A stretch of DNA of 18,810 nucleotides, taken from the NCBI GenBank assembly GCA_041557595.1, contig JBFFGE010000082.1, forward strand, positions 1 through 18,810. Direction: 5' to 3'. This DNA is from JAOTYV01 sp041557595 (lineage in GTDB: Bacteria; Pseudomonadota; Alphaproteobacteria; UBA8366). Position numbers and translations under genes: made by a program. Under the pieces are notes generated by a model. That model did no database searches. It was not told where the DNA came from and was given only the letters and a program-made list of their open reading frames with translations. This document shows, one piece after another, positions 6,395 through 13,112 of the stretch (the first letter of the stretch is position 1; every line of letters begins with the position of its first letter).

Positions 6395-7484
6395 CGCCGG
6401 TCTCCGGTTCCTGTGTCGCCGCCAGCATCGCGGTGCGCTGATCGGTCAGCGATTCCGGCAGGACGGCATAGAGATGATCGAACATCGCCTCCGGCGGTTG
6501 CGGTGGCATGTCGAGATACTGGTTCGCCGCCTGCTCGACCTGCTGTTGGCATTCGGCGAGAAGCTTGTCTTCCTGCGCCTTGTCCCAATTTTGCGACTCG
6601 ACAAGATACGTGCGTAGCCGGGCGATCGGTTCTTCCTTCCAATAGGCGCTGACCTCGGAATCGTCGCGGTAGCGGCTCGCATCGTCCACCGTGGTATGAT
6701 CGCTGAGTCGATAGGTCAGTGCCTCGATCAAGGTCGCTTCGCCCTGCGTGCGCGCCCTGTCCAGGGCCTGTTCGACGACGTGGCGCACTGCAATGACATC
6801 GTTGCCGTCCACCTGCTCACCGGAAAAACCGGCGGCGATCGCTTTCTGGGCCAGTGTCTTCGCGGCGGTTTGGCGTTTGCGCGGCACCGATATTGCCCAC
6901 TGATTGTTGTTGACGACGAACACGACCGGAAGCCGCCATACTCCGGCAATATTCATCGCTTCGTAAACGTCGCCCCTAGAGGTGGCGCCGTCTCCCATCA
7001 CGCAGACGGCAGCCCGATCCTCGCCGCGTAGTTTCATCGCCAAAGCGACCCCGACCGCGTGCGGCGCGTGGGTGCCGACCGGAACGCAAATCGGAAAGTC
7101 CTGGCGCGGATCGGCGAAGTCACTGCCGCGCTCGTCGCCGCCCCAGTACTGTAAAATTTCTACCATGCTGACGCCGCGGATGAACTGCGCGCCCTGTTCC
7201 CGGAAAGAAGGCAGAAGAACGTCGTGCGGCCGCATCGCCGCCCCGACTCCAACCGCTACCGCCTCCTGGCCGAGCGAGGAGGCAAAGGTGCCAAGCCGGC
7301 CGGTGCGTTGCAACGCGACGGCCTTGGCATCGAAGGTCCGGGTCTTCACCATGGCGCGATAGAGTTCGATCAGAGACTCGGGCTGCTCTGCGAAATCGGG
7401 CCAAGGATGGCGTGGCTGACCATCAGGGCCGAGGCAGCGGCGACAGACAATATGGGGTTGGGTACCTTGCGATTCTTCCGCCAT
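6387..7484 (-). CDS. 2-oxoacid (probably pyruvate) dehydrogenase E1 component, alpha subunit
   Basis: Alpha subunit of the thiamine-diphosphate E1; 365 residues, normal for the family. It holds the cofactor motif GDGATSRGD...NNN (164-172 to 192-194), GQEAVAVGVGAAM (72-84), and SDHTTVDDASRYR (261-273), the loop near the active site that is phosphorylated in eukaryotic relatives. The segment KRQTAAKTLAQKAIAAGF (203-220) closely resembles pyruvate-specific E1-alpha of Gram-positive bacteria, while SDHTTVDD is like branched-chain enzymes. I lean to pyruvate, moderately. The N-terminus has a CRRC motif (14-17), which I do not know as a family feature. It is the first gene of the operon; ATG at 7484 follows a weak GGACGAG. 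The upstream region is shared with the divergent PEP synthase gene and carries two FNR-like motifs. Confidence 0.93.
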   Translation of the reverse strand: MAEESQGTQPHIVCRRCLGPDGQPRHPWPDFAEQPESLIELYRAMVKTRTFDAKAVALQRTGRLGTFASSLGQEAVAVGVGAAMRPHDVLLPSFREQGAQFIRGVSMVEILQYWGGDERGSDFADPRQDFPICVPVGTHAPHAVGVALAMKLRGEDRAAVCVMGDGATSRGDVYEAMNIAGVWRLPVVFVVNNNQWAISVPRKRQTAAKTLAQKAIAAGFSGEQVDGNDVIAVRHVVEQALDRARTQGEATLIEALTYRLSDHTTVDDASRYRDDSEVSAYWKEEPIARLRTYLVESQNWDKAQEDKLLAECQQQVEQAANQYLDMPPQPPEAMFDHLYAVLPESLTDQRTAMLAATQEPETGDG

Positions 7485-7583
7485 TGCTCGTCCGCGTGCG
7501 GTTCCCCTGGCATTGCATCCGGCACGGCACCGAATAACCCAAACTTACATCTTTAAGAATCGCCCCCAAATTCCGAAACGTCC

Positions 7584-7597
7584 TTGATCTGCGTCAT
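7584..7597. promoter_or_regulatory. FNR/FixK-like box 1, TTGATCTGCGTCAT
   Basis: Compared with the FNR/FixK consensus TTGAT-N4-ATCAA it matches 8 of 10 positions; many alphaproteobacterial boxes have GTCAA in the right half, which would leave one mismatch. Its centre lies about 42 bases from a plausible start point for the minus-strand operon near 7549, the spacing of class II activation, though no strong -10 supports it. Binding is inferred only. Confidence 0.4.
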
Positions 7598-7632
7598 GGG
7601 CAACCGGAAATCGCGCCGACTGCCGGCTTCGG

Positions 7633-7646
7633 TTGATACAGGTCAT
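7633..7646. promoter_or_regulatory. FNR/FixK-like box 2, TTGATACAGGTCAT
   Basis: Same half-sites as box 1 (TTGAT and GTCAT) with a different 4-base centre, 49 bases away. If used by ppsA in class II spacing, transcription would start near 7681, leaving a leader of about 28 bases with the GAGG ribosome site at 7696-7699. Shared half-sites argue for one regulator; FNR family is the best guess but other CRP-like regulators are possible. Confidence 0.4.
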
Positions 7647-7708
7647 GTCGCCTCGTCTCGCCTACCGCCATCTTGACCGCGCAAACCAATTCGGCGAGGC
7701 GGCAGCCA

Positions 7709-10117
7709 ATGGCCGGTGACAAGAATTACATCCGTTTCTTCGGCGCGTTGACGATCGACGATATCCCGCTCGTCGGTGGGAAGAATGCCTCCCTTGGCGA
7801 AATGTTCCGGGAACTGGCACCGAGCGGCGTCCCGGTTCCGAACGGATTTGCGACGACGGTGGAAGCCTATTGGGACGTGCTGGATCGCGCTGGTGGCCGA
7901 AGCGCGCTGCGGGAAATTCTCGACGGTCTCGATCCGCAAGATGTCGAGGATTTATCGCGCCGAGCAAGAAAGGCGCGCGATCTCGTCTACGGTGCCGGCC
8001 TCCCGGATGACTTGGAGAAACAGATCCTCGCCGCCCATGCCGAGCTTGCGCAACAATATGGCGGGGACATCAGCGTGGCGGTGCGCAGCTCCGCGACCGC
8101 CGAAGATCTGCCCAGCGCGAGTTTTGCCGGACAACAGGATACCTATTTGAATATTCGCGGCGAGACGATGCTGCTGCAGGCGGTCCGGCGCTGCTTCGCC
8201 AGCCTGTTCACCGACCGCGCCATTCACTATCGCCTTGATCAAGATTTCGACCACCTGCAAGTCGCCTTGTCGGTCGGCGTCATGAAGATGGTTCGCGCGG
8301 ACCTTGCCGCGAGCGGCGTCATTTTTACGCTCGACACGGAGTCGGGATTTCGCGATGTCGTCTTCGTCACCGCCGCCTACGGGCTTGGCGAAAACGTCGT
8401 GCAGGGGACCGTCGATCCGGACGAATTCCTCGTTCACAAGCCGACTTACGAACAAGGCCGCCGCGCGGTTCTACGCCGGAATCTGGGTTCCAAGAAAATC
8501 AGGATGGTCTACGCCTCGGGACGGACCCGCGAGCCGGTTCGCAACCTGCCGACGCCGCGCACCGACAGGGAGCGTTATTGCATCACGGACGCGGAAGTCC
8601 TCGAACTCGCCGGGTATGCGATCGAAATCGAACAGCATTATTCCGCTCGATCGGACAGGCCGACGCCGATGGACATCGAATGGGCCAAGGATGGAGAGGA
8701 CGGGAAACTCTATATCCTTCAGGCCCGGCCCGAAACGGTCACGTCGCAGAGCGAATCGGGCATGCTTCGAGACTACGTACTGGAGGAAAAGGGTGACGTG
8801 CGCGCCACCGGGCGTGCGGTGGGGGCGAGAATTGCAGCCGGACCCGTCCGGCTGGTCCGCGATGCCGCCGAACTGGCCACGTTTCCCGCCGGCGGGGTCC
8901 TGGTCTCCGATACCACGGCACCGGATTGGGAGCCGGTGATGAAAACCGCGGCGGCCATCGTGACCAACCGCGGCGGCCGGACGTGTCACGCCGCGATCGT
9001 CGCCCGCGAGCTCGGAATTCCGGCGGTCGTCGGAACGAACGACGCCACCGAGACCCTCGCCGACGGCGAGGCCGTCACCGTTTCCTGCGCCGAGGGCGAC
9101 ACCGGGCACGTCTACGCCGGCAAGCTGCGGTTCACCGTCGATGAGATCGATGTGGCGAATATCGAGCGGCCGCGCACAAAAATCATGGTCAATCTCGGCA
9201 ACCCGGAGATCGCATTCAAGACCAGCTTCATTCCGAACGACGGCGTCGGCCTTGCGCGCATGGAGTTCATCATCAACGAATACGTCAAGGTCCATCCGAT
9301 GGCGCTGATACACCCGGATCGAATTGACGACCCGGACGATCGCAAGGAAATTCAAAGGCTGACGCGGCACTACGCGACCGCGGCGGATTACTTCATTGAA
9401 CGGCTGTCGGAAGGAGTCGGCACTATCGCCGCCGCGTTTTGGCCGAAGCCCGTGATCGTCCGTCTCTCCGATTTCAAGACCAACGAGTATGCGAAGCTCA
9501 TCGGCGGACGGGCATTCGAGCCGGTGGAGGCAAACCCGATGATCGGCTTCCGCGGCGCTGCGCGATACGCGCATCCCGCCTATGCCGACGGATTTGGTTT
9601 GGAATGCAAGGCGATGAAGCGTGTGCGCGACGATCTGGGCTTCACCAATATGCGCCTGATGATTCCGTTCTGCCGCCGCGTCGAAGAGGGCAAGCGCGTT
9701 CTCGACGAGATGAAGAAACACGGACTGGCGCGGGGGGAGAACGGGTTGGAAATCTATGTGATGTGCGAGATACCGAACAACGTCATCCAGATCGACGGAT
9801 TCGCGGAATTGTTCGACGGCTTTTCCATCGGCTCCAATGATTTGACCCAGCTCCATTTGGGCGTCGACCGGGACTCCGAAATTGTCGCCTTCGATTTCGA
9901 TGAACGGGATCCCGGGGTCCTGGAAATGCTGCGGCTCGCCGTGGCTGGCGCGAAACGCAATGGCCGCCATTCCGGCATTTGTGGACAAGCCCCATCCGAC
10001 TATCCGGAGGTCGCGGAGTTTCTCGTGAAACAGGGCATTGACTCGATCAGCCTCACGCCCGATACCGTGGTAAAGACGACCTTGCGCATTCTCGACCTGG
10101 AAAAGTCGCTGGAATAG
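7709..10117 (+). CDS. ppsA: Phosphoenolpyruvate synthase
   Basis: Converts pyruvate + ATP + water to PEP + AMP + phosphate, the gluconeogenic entry from pyruvate. The 802 residues are close to E. coli PpsA. Domains in order: ATP-grasp nucleotide-binding domain (about 10-345) with VRSSATAEDLPSASFAGQQDT (125-145); swivelling phosphohistidine domain with GGRTCHAAI (422-430), catalytic His427; and the C-terminal PEP/pyruvate barrel with DGVGLARMEF (511-520), MIGFRGAARY (611-620), GSNDLTQL (708-715) and SGICGQAPSD (755-764), catalytic Cys758. A TTG at 7673 would add 12 residues, but the ATG at 7709 has GAGG at 7696-7699 with good spacing and gives the usual N-terminus. It is divergent from the oxoacid dehydrogenase operon. 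No PEP synthase regulatory protein (PpsR) gene is visible in the window. Confidence 0.96.
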   Translation: MAGDKNYIRFFGALTIDDIPLVGGKNASLGEMFRELAPSGVPVPNGFATTVEAYWDVLDRAGGRSALREILDGLDPQDVEDLSRRARKARDLVYGAGLPDDLEKQILAAHAELAQQYGGDISVAVRSSATAEDLPSASFAGQQDTYLNIRGETMLLQAVRRCFASLFTDRAIHYRLDQDFDHLQVALSVGVMKMVRADLAASGVIFTLDTESGFRDVVFVTAAYGLGENVVQGTVDPDEFLVHKPTYEQGRRAVLRRNLGSKKIRMVYASGRTREPVRNLPTPRTDRERYCITDAEVLELAGYAIEIEQHYSARSDRPTPMDIEWAKDGEDGKLYILQARPETVTSQSESGMLRDYVLEEKGDVRATGRAVGARIAAGPVRLVRDAAELATFPAGGVLVSDTTAPDWEPVMKTAAAIVTNRGGRTCHAAIVARELGIPAVVGTNDATETLADGEAVTVSCAEGDTGHVYAGKLRFTVDEIDVANIERPRTKIMVNLGNPEIAFKTSFIPNDGVGLARMEFIINEYVKVHPMALIHPDRIDDPDDRKEIQRLTRHYATAADYFIERLSEGVGTIAAAFWPKPVIVRLSDFKTNEYAKLIGGRAFEPVEANPMIGFRGAARYAHPAYADGFGLECKAMKRVRDDLGFTNMRLMIPFCRRVEEGKRVLDEMKKHGLARGENGLEIYVMCEIPNNVIQIDGFAELFDGFSIGSNDLTQLHLGVDRDSEIVAFDFDERDPGVLEMLRLAVAGAKRNGRHSGICGQAPSDYPEVAEFLVKQGIDSISLTPDTVVKTTLRILDLEKSLE

Positions 10118-10298
10118 TACGCCTATGAATTTTATGCATAATCTTCGAAAAATAAGGGCGCTCCTGACGAGACTCCGACCAAGAAAATACCGCGCGACGC
10201 CACGCTTCACGCAGGGTTTTCCCTGAACCAGGAAACAACAGTTGCGCCGTCGGCATCCCAAAGGTCAATCGCCCGGCATAGATCGACTGTAAAGCGAA

Positions 10299-10985
10299 AT
10301 GGCAGCGCGGGAGAGTGTCTTACAGCGCGCTCGCAAAAGCGGGGAAGCAAGTTTGGCGCAATCAATCGGAAAAAAGACTCTGCCGGCACGATTGCTGCGC
10401 GCCCTGGTCGCGGGATATCTCGTGCTTTGGGCTCTGTTGGCGATCGCGCCAAGACATCGCGCCGATTGGTTCGTGGAGAACTTGTTGGTATTCGCGCTTG
10501 GCGCGTTCCTCATATGGGCTCGGCGAAGGCTGCAATTTTCGACGCTCGCTTACACCCTGATCTTCGCGTTTCTGGTGCTCCATACGATCGGCGCGCACTA
10601 TACCTATTCCGAAACGCCCATCGGCGATTGGTTGCGCGATTCCCTTTCGCTGGAACGCAACCATTACGACCGATTTGTACATTTTTGTTATGGCCTGTTG
10701 ATGTACCTGCCGATCTGGGAGGTCATCAGAAAGACCGCGCATGTTGGCAGGGCCTGGAGTTCGGCGTTTACCATAGCCTCCATCGTGTTTTTTAGTTCGT
10801 TTTATGAAATCCTCGAATGGTGCGCGGCCCAGATCCTGAGCCCCGACACGGCGATGGCCTATTTGGGCACTCAGGGCGATGTATTCGACGCCCAAAAAGA
10901 CATGCTCCTTGCCATGGCGGGCGGGGTTCTCGCGTTCGTCGCGCAGCTCCTTGCAAACCGGCGGCGGCCGATCCCGCGGCGCTAA
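10299..10985 (+). CDS. YjdF/DUF2238 family inner-membrane protein
   Basis: A 228-residue integral membrane protein of unknown function. After a basic N-terminus come about six hydrophobic segments (roughly 32-50, 57-74, 82-100, 127-143, 153-172, 203-219). Between segments it carries the family's polar conserved blocks HTIGAHYTYSETPIGDW (95-111), RNHYDRFVHFCYGLL (120-134), FYEILEW (168-174) and a DVFDAQKDMLLA block (194-205). The conserved His, Tyr, Asp and Glu in or near the membrane suggest metal or proton chemistry, but that is speculation. ATG at 10299 has only a poor ribosome site (AAAGCGA). It follows ppsA on the same strand after 181 bases, so may have its own promoter; no link with ppsA is evident. 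Confidence 0.85.
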   Translation: MAARESVLQRARKSGEASLAQSIGKKTLPARLLRALVAGYLVLWALLAIAPRHRADWFVENLLVFALGAFLIWARRRLQFSTLAYTLIFAFLVLHTIGAHYTYSETPIGDWLRDSLSLERNHYDRFVHFCYGLLMYLPIWEVIRKTAHVGRAWSSAFTIASIVFFSSFYEILEWCAAQILSPDTAMAYLGTQGDVFDAQKDMLLAMAGGVLAFVAQLLANRRRPIPRR

Positions 10986-11081
10986 CGGCGCATTCCATCA
11001 AGTCGTTCGGCCGGTGGGCCCCGATGCCGCATTCGGCGGGTACGGGCTTCGGGAAAATTCCCCAACCGCATGCCTCTCCAC

Positions 11082-11095
11082 CTGATCTTCGTCAA
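11082..11095. promoter_or_regulatory. FNR/FixK-like dyad CTGATCTTCGTCAA upstream of the aminotransferase
   Basis: Matches TTGAT-N4-(A/G)TCAA with a single mismatch (first base) and lies 80 bases before the aminotransferase ATG, a sensible place for an activator site. The expected -10 position near 11118-11123 has no good hexamer. Motifs of this quality occur by chance at a noticeable rate, so this is a weak call. Confidence 0.25.
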
Positions 11096-11174
11096 TGCAC
11101 GACTACGACGGAGAATGGCCTGATGCGTAACGGTCCCGTCGCAGCACGAATGGGGCGATTTGGAAGACAACACG

Positions 11175-12341
11175 ATGCGGTTTTCTCGGAATGTATCGAA
11201 CATCGCTATCTCCGCGATCAAGGAAATGGCGATGCGAAGCGCCAAGGTTGACGGAGCGGCGTCGTTAACCTGGGGGCTGCCCTCCTTCCGAACGCCCGAC
11301 CATATCCGCCGTGCGGTTGCGACACAGCTCGAAAGCGATCCGGAAATCGGAAAATACGCGCTTCCGGACGGGATGGCCGCGCTCCGGGTGGCGGTTGCGA
11401 CCGAGCACCTTGCATCTACCGGTGTCGCCGTGGATCCCGACAAGAACGTGATGATCACCGCGGGCAACATGCAGGGGTTGAACGCGCTTTTTCACGTCGT
11501 CATCGACCCCGGCGACGAAATCATCGTGACCGATCCCGGCTTCGCATCGCACTTTCAGCAGATCCGGCTTTGCGGCGGCGAACCGGTCTTTTGGCGAATG
11601 GACGAGTCCCGGGATTGGCGCCTCGATGTCGATGCCCTGTCGGGGCTCATAACCGACCGAACCAAGGCAATCGTCCTCGTATCGCCCTCGAACCCGACAG
11701 GAAAGATCTTTTCCGAACAGGAACTCAGGTGTGTCGGACAGATCGCGGAGGCGCACAATCTCCTGATCCTGCTCGATGATCCATACAGTCATTTCACCTA
11801 TGAGAACCGCAAAAAATATTTCAACTTGGCCGCTGTTTCCAGCCTGTTCGACCGCGTTGCCTACTTGTTCACCTTTTCCAAATCCTACGCCATGAGCGGG
11901 TGGCGGCTCGGTTACATGATCGTGCCCGAGCAACTCAAACGGCAGGTGATGAAGGTGCATGATGCAACGATCATATGTACGCCGCGGATATCTCAAGTCG
12001 CAGGGCTGGCCGGTTTGACCCAGAAGCCGGTGCATTTGTGTGAATTCGAGGCGGTCCTATCGCGCCGCCGTTCTCTCATATGTGAACGTCTCGACACCCT
12101 TCCGCACGTCTTCCAATACGTCGAACCCGAAGGCGCCTACTATGTGTTTCCCAGGATTGTCGCCGATCACGATAATTCATATGAATTCTCCATCAAGCTC
12201 CTCGAGGAAGCGAAGGTCACGGTCACGCCCGGGAACGCCTTCGGACCGACAGGCGAGAACCACGTTCGCATGGCGTACTGCGTGGAAGACGAGATTATCG
12301 AGAAGGCTTTCGATCGGCTGGAAGATTATTTCGGTCGGTGA
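11175..12341 (+). CDS. Class I/II pyridoxal-phosphate aminotransferase
   Basis: Fold-type I PLP enzyme related to aspartate/aromatic aminotransferases; transfers an amino group between an amino acid and a 2-oxoacid. 388 residues, normal length. Visible are the N-terminal substrate loop LTWGLPSFRTP (31-41), YALPDGMAALR (61-71), cofactor-stacking region GNMQGLNALF (97-106), SPSNPTGKIFS (170-180) with the PLP-binding Asn173, DDPYSHF (201-207) with Tyr204, the Schiff-base lysine in FSKSYAMSGWRLGY (Lys236), and the carboxylate-binding Arg365 in HVRMAYC. The usual DEPY reads DDPY. ATG at 11175 is chosen over the in-frame TTG at 11160 because GGAAG at 11162-11166 lies 8 bases before it. The substrate is not identifiable. 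It is convergent with the DUF882 gene; no clear terminator is seen in the 67-base gap. Confidence 0.92.
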   Translation: MRFSRNVSNIAISAIKEMAMRSAKVDGAASLTWGLPSFRTPDHIRRAVATQLESDPEIGKYALPDGMAALRVAVATEHLASTGVAVDPDKNVMITAGNMQGLNALFHVVIDPGDEIIVTDPGFASHFQQIRLCGGEPVFWRMDESRDWRLDVDALSGLITDRTKAIVLVSPSNPTGKIFSEQELRCVGQIAEAHNLLILLDDPYSHFTYENRKKYFNLAAVSSLFDRVAYLFTFSKSYAMSGWRLGYMIVPEQLKRQVMKVHDATIICTPRISQVAGLAGLTQKPVHLCEFEAVLSRRRSLICERLDTLPHVFQYVEPEGAYYVFPRIVADHDNSYEFSIKLLEEAKVTVTPGNAFGPTGENHVRMAYCVEDEIIEKAFDRLEDYFGR

Positions 12342-12408
12342 TATTCGGCAGTGCGGCATGGGCAGAACGCGACGTGCAACCGGATCTCCATTGGTTCGGC
12401 GAAGATCG

Positions 12409-12969
12409 TTACCAGTACCGGACCCGCCCGACGTCAAGATGAACGAACCGCGATTTGGAATAGAGCCCCACGCCACCGCGCTTCATGCGAACGGCAGCTC
12501 TGTGAAGATCCCTCAACCTCTGTCCCGGCAAACGGACATCGATCGCTTCCCCCTTCATATGCAGGCTTCTCCTGGCAACGCCACCGCCGGATGATGCGAG
12601 TCGCTTATTGGTCTTTGGCGATCGATAGCCCGAAATAACATGAAAGGGCTCTTCCGATCCCACAGCGCCGCGAAGAGTGTGAAGAAGATCCAGAAGTCGG
12701 ACATCTATGGGCTGCACTTCCGATGTCCGAAAATCCCGGAGGAGGGCATTTATTTCTTTCAGCGCTTCCGGGACGTACGCGCCCTCTATCCAGTAGGGCA
12801 AATCGAGCTTTTCACCGGTATGGAGCTGATAGAAGGACAAGCGACGCTCTCCGGTTGCGGCAAGAGATGCCGCCGCCGGCATGATGGCAGACGCTGCCAG
12901 GGCACCGCTGCCCCCCATAAACGACCGCCGACCGAAGCTTTTCAAAATGGTATCGTGCAACCCGACCAA
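12409..12969 (-). CDS. DUF882/YcbK-type M15 metallopeptidase-like protein with Tat signal
   Basis: A periplasmic protein of the DUF882 (YcbK, peptidase M15_3) family, thought to be zinc-dependent and to act on peptidoglycan peptides. 186 residues. The N-terminus FGRRSFMGGSGALAASAIMPAAASLAATGE (12-41, described by its ends) has twin arginines at 14-15, a hydrophobic stretch and an Ala-rich cleavage region: a Tat signal. The catalytic domain shows SGYRSPKTN (113-121), SLHMKGEAIDV (135-145) with His137 and Asp144, and FVHLDVG (175-181) with His177, giving the expected zinc ligands. No ATG exists upstream of the twin arginines in frame; starts available are TTG at 12969, 12960 or 12945, so the start is uncertain. 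It follows the L,D-transpeptidase gene by 143 bases, an order also seen in E. coli (ycbB-ycbK). Confidence 0.88.
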   Translation of the reverse strand: MVGLHDTILKSFGRRSFMGGSGALAASAIMPAAASLAATGERRLSFYQLHTGEKLDLPYWIEGAYVPEALKEINALLRDFRTSEVQPIDVRLLDLLHTLRGAVGSEEPFHVISGYRSPKTNKRLASSGGGVARRSLHMKGEAIDVRLPGQRLRDLHRAAVRMKRGGVGLYSKSRFVHLDVGRVRYW

Positions 12970-12996
12970 ATTCCGAACTGAGGCATCAAAATGAAT

Positions 12997-13021
12997 GCAG
13001 CCCCGATAGGATGAAGGCTGC
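12997..13021 (-). other. Stem-loop between the L,D-transpeptidase and DUF882 genes
   Basis: On the minus strand GCAGCC (13021-13016) pairs with GGCTGC (13002-12997) around a 13-base loop, followed by ATTCATTTTG. The tail is too poor in T for a confident terminator. It may attenuate transcription between the two genes, or mark processing. Confidence 0.25.
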
Positions 13022-13112
13022 CCGATTAAGAATACGTAAACACGATCTTTCGTCGGTAGGCAGCGAAAGACCCACGGACTTTTATCCTAAATCGAAGTCT
13101 GGTTGCATCGGC

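Larger units (their letters stand above)
7485..7708. promoter_or_regulatory. Divergent control region between the E1-alpha operon and PEP synthase
   Basis: Two operons are transcribed away from this 224-base gap, so both promoters must lie here. It holds two dyad motifs of identical half-sites (7584-7597 and 7633-7646). Toward the minus operon an AT-rich stretch (7549-7560, TTCTTAAAGAT on the minus strand) could hold the -10 element. Toward ppsA the best -10 candidate is weak (CATCTT, 7669-7674). No riboswitch or terminator is visible. Promoter positions are inference. Confidence 0.55.

Noticed and set aside
10214..10237. Hairpin GTTTTCCCTG-AAC-CAGGAAAC after ppsA as a terminator
   Set aside because: The stem has two bulges and no T-run follows on the plus strand.
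8471..10261. 596-codon open frame antisense to ppsA
   Set aside because: It is the reverse complement of a highly supported gene with known catalytic motifs; long antisense frames are common in GC-rich genes and this one has no recognisable domain.
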